A stretch of 64,000 nt of DNA from Scatophagus argus (taxonomy: Eukaryota > Chordata > Actinopteri > Scatophagidae): positions 12,613,950 to 12,677,949 of the forward strand of contig NC_058502.1 of assembly GCF_020382885.2 (NCBI RefSeq). Direction: 5' to 3'. The position numbers were made by a program, and so were the translations under genes. This document shows positions 1-14,990 of the stretch, in pieces (the stretch's first letter is position 1; each line of letters begins with the position of its first letter). The notes below the pieces were generated by a model. It was not told the origin of the DNA. It made no database searches and saw nothing but the letters and a program-made list of their open reading frames with translations.

Positions 1-351
1 TTTTTTCTGCTAAAACATTTTCCTCAGTCATATAGTAATCAAGCTTTAGGGAAGGAAACTACCTCCAGTTTCACACAAACATGTAGATTGGACTTTGAGA
101 GGTGAAAAGTCACACTGAATATTGTGCTGGTAATGTACAATTTGTCTGTTGGTATAGATGATTATATTTGTAAAAACATACAGTACAGTGATGGTTTCTG
201 TGGCTGTTGTGTCCTCCCACCACTCATGTTGTGCCTCTAACTGATCTTCCCAGTGCAGGTGACAGCCAGTCCTGCACATTATAGTCAGATCCAGGACAGA
301 AGCACAGTCCTTGATCAAATCAGGTATTTATCATAAAAATAACTCGAACAT
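1..351 (-). other. sprn: Probable sprn 3'UTR
   Basis: Sequence downstream of the sprn stop on the minus strand. No independent gene is apparent and no AATAAA hexamer is visible, so the transcript probably ends beyond the window edge or uses a variant signal. Confidence 0.45.
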
Positions 352-810
352 CTACAGCATACTGTCCAGGAGGAGTCCATACTTTGGGGAGAATGTTGCA
401 ATAATGATAGAAACCAGCTGAGAGAGAGAATATCCGTTTTGGGTTGATCCTGACATTAGGGCATCAAAGTAATTGGTCCTGTTGTAGTAATCCAGCTCTT
501 CCTCTGAGCTGTCGGCTTTGCTGCGGCGGTATGCAGAGGCGTACCATTTATCCGCTGTTAGCGCCACGGCTGCCCCTGCTGCTGCTGCGCTCGCCACCCT
601 CACAGGGGACGTCCGCCCTGCCACCCTGAAGCGAGAGCGGGTACCACCGTGGGCACCTCCTCCTCGGTAGCTCCCCACCGTGGAGCTGCGGGAGGGGGAC
701 CCCCGAGAGGAACCCCGGGAGCCTCCGCGACCGCCCTTGGACAGCACGGGCTCACACAGGAAAGCAGAGAGGAGGAGGCAAGTCCAGCATGTTGCAAGCA
801 CCTGGTTCAT
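352..810 (-). CDS. sprn: Shadoo (shadow of prion protein), complete single coding exon
   Basis: Encodes 152 residues. Order: signal peptide (about 1-24, hydrophobic core then a cleavage region ending VLS), an RG/GS-rich basic segment (25-66), a short alanine-rich hydrophobic stretch (72-86), a conserved block DKWYASAYRR (87-96), an acidic segment, an N-glycosylation sequon NRT (110-112), and a hydrophobic C-terminal tail (about 128-148) fitting a GPI-anchor signal. The N-terminus (MNxxxATCW) aligns with mammalian SPRN, so I start at 810; an in-frame ATG at 819 would add MSG and lies exactly at a splice acceptor. As in the family, the whole protein sits in one exon after a 5'UTR intron. Shadoo is a GPI-anchored neuronal surface glycoprotein related to PrP through its hydrophobic region, with no settled biochemical role. 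Divergent to echs1, as an outward neighbour of the block. Confidence 0.93.
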   Translation of the reverse strand: MNQVLATCWTCLLLSAFLCEPVLSKGGRGGSRGSSRGSPSRSSTVGSYRGGGAHGGTRSRFRVAGRTSPVRVASAAAAGAAVALTADKWYASAYRRSKADSSEEELDYYNRTNYFDALMSGSTQNGYSLSQLVSIIIATFSPKYGLLLDSML

Positions 811-819
811 TCCTGACAT

Positions 820-1700
820 CTGAGCACAAAACAGACATAATACAGAAGTACATTTTAGGTTTGTGTGTGGCGATACTGTGATAATATGTAAAAGAGAGAA
901 ATTATCCATCTGTTTTAAAATTAATCTTATTCGATTCTGGGTGGCACAACATTTCAGCTACTACCATCTTGAACTGGTGTAACTCAGATTATACTTCTGA
1001 TCCTCACTCTTGAGATTTCCTTTGCAGTGTTCAGTGCTGTTGAATGGTTTTCAGAAAGACACATTTCCGTGTTGCAGATTGTCCCTCTGCATTAAAGTAG
1101 GCCAGTTTAAAAATAAATATGCTCACCAGAAAAAATAGCTTTTGGCTTTCAGTGTTCTTATTCATTAAATAATATTCCGTCTATGGATGATTATGGGGGG
1201 AAAAAGACAGAAGGTGGCATATTTGTCAGTAATAGCCTATAGGCCATCCTCTGAAATGCATTACAGAGATCTAGCAGGTAAGTAGACCAATAAGAAATGT
1301 AAAAAATATTTTCATTATTACACGTAGGATATGTTACATACAAATTTGTGCATGCATGAAGTTCATCGTTGTATTGTTAGAAATTAGCCTGTAAGCAGCT
1401 GAAGGAATCACAGCCCCATTTAAAAAAAAGAAAAACAAGAATTGTATGTATATACACCCACGGCCACATTAACCAGAAGACTATACCCTGATGGAGAATG
1501 CTTACCTTATGTCGGATGTCGGTGTGGTTTTATCCTAGCTGATGTTTTGGACACTCGGAGGAGAGATGAAAGGTAATCGTCACGGCCGATGCAGGCTCGT
1601 TCACGCAGATGATTGCGAGAACGCGCTGCACGTTCACAGGAGCGTCAAAAACCGTGATGCTGTCAGACTGAGGTGAGTCTTGACAAAAAGGTTTTGGAGT
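820..1700 (-). other. sprn: sprn 5'UTR intron and likely non-coding first exon
   Basis: A splice acceptor (GCTCAG) abuts the coding exon at 820-821. A matching minus-strand donor, AAG|GTAAG, lies at 1505, so a non-coding first exon probably occupies about 1506-1700, inside the more CpG-rich part of the region (about 1570-1680). The intron (820-1505) is AT-rich and holds nothing else I recognise. The transcription start is not resolved. Confidence 0.6.
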
Positions 1701-2370
1701 TTTTAATAGTTTTTTAAATATACATCAGTCTCTTGTCTGTATAAAGTAGCCTTTGATTTTAAGATTATGATAAAATGTTGTTAAGCTTGTTTGGCTTCTG
1801 TATGAAGCTGAAAGGGGGCCCCCTGTTGATGAACTTCATAACTTGATATTCTTCTGTGAGATCAAATCACGTACGCCTCGTCCTTTTGTGACAATTCTTA
1901 CGTTACACTGGGATTTTGTAGTTTGAATCTAAATGTATTTTTTAAATGTTAAATTATTTTTTTTAAAGGATGCACATTATGCCATGCTGGCTTGATTTTG
2001 TCAAGCAGAGTTCCAGGATTTACCAGCAAATTCTAGTAATACCGCATGGTAGACTAATATAATACATAATATCTGCTAAGTGTTATTGATTAATGTGTAA
2101 TCTCGGAATAATTTATAAAGAAGTCAACAATAAAAAAAAACAGCAACAATAAAATACAATATAATAACAGCATGCCATATATTATACCATCCTTCATTAT
2201 AATATAATGAAGAAGACAATGACACTCCGCAAGCATTAGGTGGCGGTAATGCGACTTTGTGCTCATGCTACCTCGTGGAGAAACACCAACGAAGAAGAAA
2301 CCGCCAGAGGAAAGAGGTCCTTGCGCTCTTGGAGCAAGTTCATTGACAACAGTCTGCCGTCGTCGCTGTC
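1701..2370. promoter_or_regulatory. sprn-echs1 divergent intergenic region and echs1 5'UTR
   Basis: The two genes are transcribed away from each other, with about 0.6-0.7 kb between the sprn first exon and the echs1 5'UTR (start near 2250-2280). The middle is AT-rich (poly-A and TAATA runs at 1920-2210). No TATA box or recognisable activator motif stands out. A shared promoter is possible but not shown. Confidence 0.4.
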
Positions 2371-6152
<3,782 letters not shown>

Positions 6153-6525
6153 AAAAGAGCAGATGAAGAGCTCGGCCAACATCGCAGTTCCTGATATCAG
6201 CAGCTCATCTCCTTAATGAAATCAGTTGAATGATGCAAAAATCCTGATTGGTAGTGGAGCATACAAGCTGTTTAATATAGGATTCAAGGATTTACACTGA
6301 GTGCGCAAGAGTGTCTTATCACAGAAAAACCCGCCTGCTGAGCTTCAGTATCCAAAATCAGAGTGTGTGTGCCGGAGTGCAGAGGGGTTTGCAGGTGTGT
6401 TGTGGTCCGTGTGTAATGGATGGACCCGGACTTGGTGACTTGTAATGACTTTGCCTTTTCATTTTCAACTGTCAAAATGTTTGTCTGCATTAAGTGGGCA
6501 ACTTGTTGTCCGTGTACATTTTTCA

Positions 6526-6531
6526 AATAAA
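6526..6531 (+). terminator. echs1: echs1 poly(A) signal
   Basis: AATAAA 374 bp after the echs1 stop codon. It is the first canonical hexamer, so the 3'UTR is about 390-400 nt. Confidence 0.8.
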
Positions 6532-7490
6532 ACTCAATAGTGATTTTCAGTGTACTGCAACTGCAACATGAACCCAAAGGGGAAGATACATCCTGTCTGC
6601 TGTATGTGTTCCTTACACTGCAAGATAGAGAAGAAAAAGAAGAAGAAGAATCACTTTATTGGCAGTATATATATATTTTTGCATACACACTGACTTTGTC
6701 TTCTGCATTTGTGTAACACACTGCACACAGATCGAGTGATACAGGTTGATTGCATATAATTAGCGCGTTCCTATTCCTATATTATTTTAGAGGCTCATTT
6801 CTAACTTCTCAAGAAATGAACGAAATCCCGTCCGCTATTAATCTGAGTGTGATTTTAAAAAATGACGCCACCCAGCGTTGCGCCAATGTGTATTTCACAC
6901 CACTAGATGGAGCTGTTACACAAAGCACAAATTGCACATAAACTCAATGGGTCTGGTGTGCAGATTCGCATCGGGTTGTGTGTAGATAAGCGCTTATGGG
7001 GCAAGGGTAAACAGTCAGTGCTAAGGTCAAGTCATTAAAATACCGTGGAAAATAAAAGTGGTCGTAAACCGTCAGGCATTAGCCTTCAGAATCAAATCAT
7101 ACTGTATTAAGTTTTATAATTCCAGCACAACATCGTCCTTCATCGCACTACCAAAGGAAAACGCACTTCTGATTTCCTTACTTAAATTAATAATAAACCC
7201 AAATTTCGTCACAGCGTTGATTTGTGGAAATACAAAAATCTCGACTTCAAGGTGTTACAGCCGAAAGACTTGACAAGCTGCCAGTGAAGCTGGTTATTTC
7301 TGTTACATTTAACTCTACACAACGAAATGATTCAAATGAAATAATATCATCTCGGCTGCTGTTTGGCTTGTTTCATTGATAGAAAAAAAAAAGAACAGTG
7401 TTACATATTGGCCTGTAGCAGTTTATACACATTCATACACATAAAACGATAATTTTGACTATAAAGAAAACACCAGAACAAATTTGATTA
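6532..7490. other. Intergenic, no gene seen
   Basis: Downstream of the echs1 poly(A) signal. Holds a short GAAGAA-rich run, a (TA) stretch near 6667 and a partial CTCF-like core CCACTAGATGG at 6900-6910. Open frames here look random and lack splice-consistent extension. Confidence 0.5.
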
Positions 7491-7494
7491 TGTG

Positions 7495-8030
7495 TGCGCT
7501 TTCTTTGGCCGCTCCAATCATCGCCAGGCACCTTTTCTCTCTGTGATCTTCACACGGCGGCGCCCCATATCTTCACAAGGCCATGGCCTAATTGATTTTT
7601 ATTTTCATTCAATATTCCCCCGGAGCTTGCTTTCTTGTCAGCTCACTGGAACAAAACTTTAAAAAGGATGAGGAAAAAAAAGTCGTCTCTTCACTCCGCG
7701 GGGAAGCACAAAAGTCTGCAGGGAAGGCCCGAATGAAGCTCCGCTTTGAGGCTACCGAAAGGTCAAAATAATAAATGTAGACTCAATTGAGGCTCTCCAC
7801 ACAGACAAAGGGGGCAAAACGTTACATTTTGGCAGCGCAGACCCTCATAGCGTGATAAACTCATTTAAAGAAGCCGTAATAAAGAGAGAGCAGCATGGGT
7901 CCAGAGAGGGAGAAAGAGGCTTTCAGGCCGGCAGACAGGCCTGGCTCCTGCAAGGGCCTTTTCTCCCAGCCAGCAGCCTCCAAAATCACGCTCTTATTCC
8001 TTAAATACTCCTTAACTACCGCTCAGTTAA
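7495..8030. promoter_or_regulatory. Candidate conserved non-coding element A
   Basis: About 530 bp of balanced composition between AT-rich flanks, without repeats or coding potential. Contains homeodomain-like motifs (CCTAATTGATTTTTATT near 7588, CAATATT) and TTTAAAG/AATAAAGAG blocks typical of deeply conserved vertebrate enhancers. The assignment rests on texture only; no alignment was possible. Confidence 0.35.
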
Positions 8031-8499
8031 CCACTCAGTCGTTTTAGTGCCTTTTTATTATTATTTTTTTTACCATTAAATTCACTTAACTGTATGTATA
8101 TTTAACTCAGTTATCAGTTTCCATGCACGTATTCTTAAAATTCTCGTATCTTTTGCATAATTCAAAGCAAACTGAAACAGAGAAAAAGCAAGACAAGCAA
8201 CACAAAAAATTGAGTCATTTTCTTTAGGGAACCACATTACCATAAAGATTCATAATAAATGTAGTGTAGTTTCTATGCAGCAAATGTTTTGTGTAACATG
8301 ACGCGGATGGTTTCCTCCTGCACAATTAGCGGAAAACACATCATCCAAAGTCCTATGGGAGAATATTACAAAGATAAAGCAAAGTACACTGTGGAAGGCA
8401 GAAATACTATGAACGCATATAGCTAATATTTGCAGATTTACAGAATAAAAACATGCAATAAAGTAGGCCTACCAACATATTTGTCATGCTCCTTATTAA

Positions 8500-8985
8500 C
8501 AGCAGCTGTTTAAGGATTGTAAATTCTCTATTGGGCCCCGAGTCTGCGATGCTAAACTGTGACTTGACTTTTACAAAAAGCCTTTTTACATGCAGATCTG
8601 CTTTTTGCGGTCATGGAAAGGATTCCTCAGCATTTTTCTGCCATCCAGCTGAGAGTTTTTCTGGCTCAGATGAAACGGGCCGTGTGGAGTGGTTTTCATC
8701 TGACAAATATTTTCATTATCTCACATTCTTGGCACCAGAGACCGTGTCAGAATAACACGTTCACCGGTGTCTGCTTTAAATTATGCCCACCCAAGGGTGT
8801 CAGAAACAACACAGAGCAGAGATTAACCTTCTATGGGCTGCTACCAAGTCATTGGCTAACGTTTCCTTGGTGTAGGCTGTTTGCAAATGTGACTGGAGTA
8901 ATTAGCTGCACACGGAAGCCTAATTTCAAATTAATTAAGCCATGAAACACTTTAGTATTGAACATCGCTTGCTTGTTTTAACTAA
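8500..8985. promoter_or_regulatory. Candidate conserved non-coding element B
   Basis: Second enhancer-like block between echs1 and fuom. Dense motifs at its 3' end: TTTGCAAATG (octamer-like), GTAATTAGC, and AAATTAATTAAGC (paired homeodomain sites) within 8880-8940. Two overlapping open frames (8486-8755, 8613-8945) have no recognisable protein similarity and look incidental. Confidence 0.35.
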
Positions 8986-9149
8986 GCATGGCCTCAAAAT
9001 GCTACGTACATGTTCCAAATAAACTGTGAATAGGTGATAATAATAATGATTCTGATTATTTATGATCTAAACTAAACTTAGAGACGTGTTTGCGCAATAC
9101 TTTGAGTCCATATTTCAAGTTTGTGAAAAGGACTCGATATGGTAGCCCC

Positions 9150-9465
9150 TCTAACCAATCAGGTTAGGCTCCCTGATCACATGACGCGTTTCTTTGCGTC
9201 TACTACAAAGACGATGTAGCTAAGGGAAGTGAAATGGCCTACAAAGAAAAAATCTGTCCGGCCGATCGAAACATAAAATAAAAGTCGCATATTTGGCTTG
9301 TGAACCAACAGAAGAAACAACCATAACGCACACGAGACTGACTACCGGCGTTTTGGGGTTAAAGAGATTATTTTTATTGGATAACGGACGGATCTAAGCG
9401 AAGACGGAAGTAGACGGGAGTGACTGCTCTCACGTCGCTTCAAGACTTTCCAGTGCTTTGCCAGT
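9150..9465 (+). promoter_or_regulatory. fuom: fuom promoter and 5'UTR region
   Basis: Immediately upstream of the fuom start. A CCAAT box (9155-9159) and an E-box-like TCACATGA (9177-9184) lie about 300 bp before the ATG; no TATA box is evident. The transcription start is inferred, not defined. Confidence 0.4.
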
Positions 9466-10838
9466 ATGGTCGTACTGAAAGGGATCCCTTCTGTTTTATC
9501 ACCTGAACTGCTGTATGCACTGGCTAAAATGGGCCATGGGGATGAACTGGGTATGGTATTTAATTAAATTCGCATTAGCATTGGCAGTACCAGCAGTACT
9601 AGCTTGTAACGTTTGTACAGTACCGCAGTGCAGTAGGCTAATCCAAGTTCAAGTCAACAAACCACTGGAAAGACTGGCGGAGCAGGACTAATCTCACAGG
9701 ACCATTTACAAGGCCACAGATAAAGCCCGTCCAATCATTCACAGGCTCGGTGTTTTTCTGTCTTTTGTCAGTGCTTGCAGATGCAAATTTTCCAGCATCT
9801 TCGATTTGTGCTTGTGGTCCAACCGAGATAAGAGCTGATGGTATGCAAATACATCTGCCTGTCAGTAGAAATGTTTGTTTATTATGTATTTTATAATTAA
9901 TTGTCCCAGCTGTATCTGATCTTTATGCAGGTTTGGGAATCCCACAGCTGTTGGAGGCCATTTTGAGGCTTCTGCCCCTGGACACCTATGTCCCCTCTCC
10001 GGTACAGGACCCTTAAATCTAAAGTTAAAACCACCAACAGATGTCTTGTCAGTGGCTCTAACTACCTTTATTATCTGTATAACTTTAATTTGTTGAGTCT
10101 GTGCTAATATGTGTCCACAGGCTGCAGTCATGGATCTGGTGGACAGTGACAAGCAGAGGTGTTTAGCTGTCCCTGTGTGGGACACCTATGCACAGCTCCT
10201 GGGTCAGGCTGGGTCACAGGTAAAGCAGCTTTTCCACCCAATGATTAAAGAATACAGAAAGTAGCACAAAATAACTTTATATGTTCCTTTGATTTTTGAT
10301 TCTTTGTGCGTTGACTTTTGCTCACATTTAGACTCCACTTGAGAAGGTGGAAAGGTTTGCTTTCTATGAGCGAGCCAAGAAAGCGTACGCTGTTGTGGCA
10401 ACAGGGTGCGTATTTTCTCTGCTTTCATTTAAATATTAGAGCTGAATGTTTAATTCCGTGTCTACAAAATGATAATAAAAGTATGTGCCAGGTTGTGAAA
10501 GTTAAGGAAAAAGATTCCCTCCCAGAGTGACCTTTCTGTGATAACTGACTGAACTGCTAGTTTATTTCACTTGACACGCTAAGTTCTGAACAAATATGTG
10601 ATGAGGATGGAGATTCACGGATCTGGAATTAGGCTTATTTTTCACCAACAACTAACATTTTGCTAGTGCTATAAAATCACCTCTAAATTATTTCAAACTT
10701 GACTTTAAACAGTCTGCTGATGCACTTAAAAGTCTTCCTCTTTCTTTTTTCCCTCTGTTCCATTTACACAGGGAGACGGCCCTGTATGGTAACATTATAC
10801 TGAAGAAGGGGGTCATTCCTGCTGAGCTTCTACAGTGA
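9466..10838 (+). CDS. fuom: Fucose mutarotase, 6 exons
   Basis: Interconverts alpha- and beta-L-fucose (RbsD/FucU family), feeding the cytosolic fucose salvage route to GDP-fucose. Exons: 9466-9550, 9772-9840, 9931-10001, 10121-10219, 10332-10405, 10772-10838; 154 residues, equal to human FUOM. Family residues fall at the expected positions: H24 (general acid in MGHGDE), D32 (LAD), Y120 (FYERAKKAY), Y138 and N140 (ALYGN). The opening MVxLKG and the block FPASSICxCGP match mammalian FUOM closely. The stop codon runs straight into a (CA)n tract. It is co-directional with echs1 and convergent with prap1, as in mammals. Confidence 0.96.
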
Positions 10839-10864
10839 CACACACACACACACACACACACACA
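10838..10864 (+). repeat. (CA)13 microsatellite at the start of the fuom 3'UTR
   Basis: An uninterrupted CA repeat beginning at the last base of the fuom TGA stop codon. It is therefore transcribed as the first part of the 3'UTR. Confidence 0.95.
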
Positions 10865-11108
10865 TTATAAAGTAATGATTATCTACTGATCTAACCTTGA
10901 TGTTAGTCACAACTAAAATTCTTTTCAGTGAAAATCTTAAGAAGGTGAATATTTTTGATAATTTTGCTAAACATACTTTCGCTTTTGTTCAGTTTCCAGC
11001 AGAAGCAGTGAATTCAAAACATATTTTATCTTTTTTCCTGCTTAATTCATACTCTTAATATGATGTGATTAATCTTCAGTGTACATGGAGCAGAAATGTA
11101 TTTTTGTA

Positions 11109-11143
11109 AATAAACTTCTGTGTTGTATGCACATTTCAATAAA
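11109..11143 (+). terminator. fuom: fuom poly(A) signals (two AATAAA)
   Basis: AATAAA at 11109-11114 and again at 11138-11143, about 270-300 nt after the fuom stop. Cleavage would fall near 11150-11165. Confidence 0.75.
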
Positions 11144-11246
11144 TAACACACGTGAAGTCCTTGATGAGTGTGTCAAAGTATCTTTATCATCAGGATACAT
11201 ATGAGTGACACTGAGATTTAGATGTGTTTAGATGTCTTTTTAACAG

Positions 11247-11252
11247 TTTAAT
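11247..11252 (-). terminator. prap1: Probable prap1 poly(A) signal (ATTAAA)
   Basis: Plus-strand TTTAAT reads ATTAAA on the minus strand, about 95 nt after the prap1 stop. It is the only hexamer-like signal nearby and would leave the fuom and prap1 transcripts ending within about 100 bp of each other. Confidence 0.5.
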
Positions 11253-11347
11253 GGAATCAGATGATTATTTTTCTCTTGTTTACAGTATATCAGCTGTGTC
11301 CGATTTGAAATGATAAGGATATAAACAGACTGAGTTATTTAGGAGGA

Positions 11348-12729
11348 TTACTGGTGGTAGAGATAATCCAGATCTTCTTCTGGTTGGCTGTACATCCTCT
11401 GAGACGGCACATCAGGAGCGGCAGCTTCAGTATCTCCTTGGTAAGGGATGGGCTGTGCGACATCTTTGTGGTACAGGTCATCCATGTCCTCTTCGGGAAG
11501 AGGGTGAACTCTGACCTGACTTTCATCTCTGACCGCCGTCCGCACAAGAGATCGCTGGTCGTCTTGATGATACAACTCGTCTTCATTCTTCTCAGGTTCA
11601 ACATGGACCTCTACGCCAGCTCTGTATGCAGCCATCAGTGGGTCCGAATATCTGTCATCCAAGTCCTGCTCAGGTTCTTCTGAGTTCACCTCACTGAAAA
11701 CAGGGTGGTCGATGTCATCATTATCCTCCTCTGGTTCCTGATGGTACCTGATGTTGGCATGTTCCTGCTCTCCCTTGACGTCAGCTTCATCTTGGGCCCG
11801 CAGGTTTTGGACTTGAACGTCAAGATCAACCACTGAAGGGTGGTACAGCTCATCTAGATCTTCTTCGGCTTTCTTGTGAATCATCATGCGAGGGTCGATG
11901 TCAAATTTAGCCTCATCCCTGTCCTCTGGTGGCTCCACTTCGATTCCCCAGGACATCTTACCTCTGTCATTTATGGACCTGAATAAAAATCATGTAACCT
12001 CTGTGAATTTCTTCACCCCAAGAGAAGATTGCTGACTTTCATTTTAGACTAAGGAAATTACAACTCACATGACAACATCCTGGAATGCTTCATCTTTAAC
12101 TTCATTCTGAGAAAAGAGCATAAATATTACAGGATTTAAAATGGCATGGCAATCAGTGTGGCAAAAGTGTCTATTCTGTCAACAAAACTAGTGCTGTGCT
12201 GCTGCTAAAGTTAGTGATTTCAGTAGATAAATCTGAAGTGAGAAGGAAAAACCATCAAACGAAAAAAACACGGTGTGGTTGAGGGAAAAAAGGAGGTTTT
12301 AGGAAAAATTTATTAACTCTCATGACTCAGGCACCCCTCAAAGAATTCAATATTAAATGCTATTATGAGACAAAATCCTACAACTATGACCAGTTCATGG
12401 GTTTTCCTGCACAACCATCAATCATATTCTGGCCCCTTAAAGTGACACTCAGGCAGTTTTATATTGTATAGCATATACATACCCAAGGTTTATATGGCTT
12501 TGCTATGACGCCAAATACCAGGACAACACAGTAGATTAAAGAAAACCTACAAACGAGAGACTCTGGGTTAACGTCAAGATCTCTTGACAGGCATTACACA
12601 ACAGATCATTGTCCAGTCAGAGGATCAAACCTCGCAGTTTGTACACTGTTAAAGATTAGAAGCAAGTTAGAAATCACTGCAGAGTCAAATACCCTTTTGA
12701 AGAGATCAGTAATTTCCTTACCTGAACAT
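11348..12729 (-). CDS. prap1: Proline-rich acidic protein 1-like secreted protein, 4 coding exons
   Basis: Exons in transcript order: 12729-12722 (only 8 coding nt, ATGTTCAG), 12546-12483, 12106-12069, 11978-11348; frame closes to 246 residues. Residues 1-18 are a signal peptide (MFRFSLIYCVVLVFGVIA); the mature part has no cysteine after it and no membrane segment. Near residue 45 the phrase MSWGIEVEPPED corresponds to mammalian PRAP1 (AWGARVVEPPEK). The rest is acidic and carries six copies of a (P)EEDxDxLYH motif, the last forming the C-terminus (PEEDLDYLYHQ) just as mammalian PRAP1 ends PEEDQDHIYHPQ. Mammalian PRAP1 is a secreted, intrinsically disordered gut protein reported to aid lipid transfer by MTTP. 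Human has two or three such motifs and about 151 residues, so this protein is expanded. The position next to fuom in opposite orientation matches mammalian synteny. Function in fish is inferred. Confidence 0.88.
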
Positions 12730-13672
12730 GGTGTCAGTTGTCGATGTTTTCAACAGATCTGAATAACAAGAAATCTTTGACTGCAGTTTACCTGCTGTGG
12801 AAACAAAGGACCAAAGTTACACCAATAAAACAGTCATATTTTCTTGACCTTTGTATCCTGTGAGAAAGAAAAGTCAGCTGTCAATAATTCATCTTCATGT
12901 TTATGTTGCGCTCGTCATTTGAAAAAATGAAACCGCCTTTAGCAATATCTTGTCAACATTATTTTGCTGTATTGTGATTAAAAGGTAAATCTTGTTTCTG
13001 ACTACTTGAATACATAAATAGTTGAAAAATACTGACAAGTTTATAACACCCTATGGCCTTAACGCTGACGTTAAGATATTTTATCTTTATCATGTGGTAA
13101 TAGTCCTTTTTACACTGGCTCAAAGCAACAGCGGTGCAATATTTTTTTAAAAAAAGTTTTTATTATTTATTACATACAGGTGTAACAAATAAAAATGCTT
13201 TCCTCCATGTGTCAGAGGAAAGAGCACTGAGTCAATCTTTGTTTTTGTACCATGCAGACATCAAAATGCAGCAGTGAGTTGTACACAGTTTGTCATTTTG
13301 CACTTAGCATATTAATCTATTTTTATCATTTGTGGTAACATTTTGCTTTACGTCCCCTTACTTAGTATTCCTAAGCTTATAGGAGCATTTAATAAATGGT
13401 TTATAACACCTCCCAGCTTGGTGGTCCACCACTTTGACATTCATAGTTTCCAGAGGATGAATCATTCTGACTTCTGTGGTGATCCCGTAACTTGTCCTCA
13501 AGCACCACCAGGTCAGAATCAGAATTTGTCCAACATGGTTTATAGGGAAATAGCTGTGAAACTGATGACATGACATCAGCATCAGCTGTACTTTGTTTTT
13601 ATTGCTAATTAGGAATGTTAGCATGGTAACTTGCTAAATCAAGCTACTAGCTTCAGACTGTAAGTTTTGTTT
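12730..13672. other. prap1 5'UTR/upstream region, no other gene seen
   Basis: Contains the prap1 5'UTR (to about 12790; a possible acceptor TTTCCACAG precedes it, so a further non-coding exon may exist). The remainder is AT-rich with no recognisable coding sequence. Confidence 0.4.
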
Positions 13673-13686
13673 ATGGGCACTAACAT

Positions 13687-13802
13687 CCATCCATCCATCC
13701 TTTTTCTATATCACTTATCCGTCAGGGTCGCGGGAGAGCTGGAGCCTATTCCAGCTGACTATGGGCGAGAGGCAGGGTACACCCTGGACTGGTCGCCAGT
13801 CA
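13687..13802 (-). mobile_element. 5'-truncated retroposon tail (same 3' end as the echs1-intron SINE)
   Basis: Reversed, these 116 bp match the last part of the 4969-5319 element (from TGACTGGCGACCAGTCC to the GGAT tail) with few differences. Perfect 14-bp direct repeats ATGGGCACTAACAT flank it (13673-13686 and 13803-13816), so it is an independent, strongly 5'-truncated insertion. Confidence 0.9.
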
Positions 13803-13816
13803 ATGGGCACTAACAT

Positions 13817-14990
13817 CTCCCCTGAAAATGAGTTCTCAATGTCAGTATCTGATCAAATAAAGGTTCTACCAATATATCAACAACCCTTACCTGTTTACAC
13901 TTATTGCAGTTTTGAATTGATTGCTGATTCTGTTGTGGAGGCTCAGTGCAGATCATATTTATACAATAGCATCTTACAACTTTGGCTTTACTGTTAAATA
14001 AATAATGTGATTTGGGATTTAATGATATGTCAACTGGCCAGTTATTTACTCATTAGATCGGACAGTGTGCATGAAAATGTATATTAAGAGCTGTACTAAA
14101 AGCCAAAATGTTGCATCTGTATGATATCATCATGAAGCAATAATAGTCACCATGCTTGGCTTACTTTTACAGGAACAGACAAGACTCCCTCCTGCATACA
14201 GCTTCAATCATTTAAAACAACTAATTACCCCTCACACACATCTGCTGTCGGAGGGCAGATTGGAGGCAGATGATCGTTCTGTGATCTTAGTGCCAGGCAC
14301 AACATTAACCAAAGCAACTGCTGAATGCATCAGCTCTAATCTACGTGCATGCCAAGATCCTTATCACACTGTACAGCCCACTGTTTCACAATAAACAGTC
14401 TCTCGTTTGGTGCACAGAATAAATTGTTTCAATAAAACTCACTTAATATATAAATGATTTTGAAATGTAGTCAAGACAGAAAACGTTTAACTTTAAAACT
14501 AAAGATGTGTATTTTGCAATACAAAGACATAAATTAATTTAAACTACTGTAGGATAACATTCAGTACGGACCCTGAAGAATGTGATTTCATTTCAGCTCA
14601 GCGTTGAAATGCATCTGGCGGTCCACCCGGCAAGCTGCTGTGAGACACCTTTTTCACTGTTCATACAACAGTAGGAGAGTCATTAAGTTAACATATGGGT
14701 TAATAATGTCTCATGCAACCAGAATGAGCACACATACACACAGTACAGTAGAACGGGAGCAGACAGACACACACTTCCTGCTCTGTTCAAGGGATGGCTC
14801 CACCGTGTCTGCTGGTTATCTGCCCTCTCTATCAAATCCATATGTTCAAGTCCAATGTTACCCCTAGACTAGCCCCATTCCCAGGTCACCGCGTGGTCTT
14901 CTGTCTCCTGCCTAAAAAGACCTTCCCTAAGCAAACTTATTCTGCTTTTACTTCTCTATTCAGACACACTGTTTCTCTTTCCTTCTGAAA
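13817..14990. other. Desert segment, no gene seen
   Basis: First part of the gap between prap1 and msx3. AT-rich, with only short random open frames; nothing recognisable. Confidence 0.45.
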
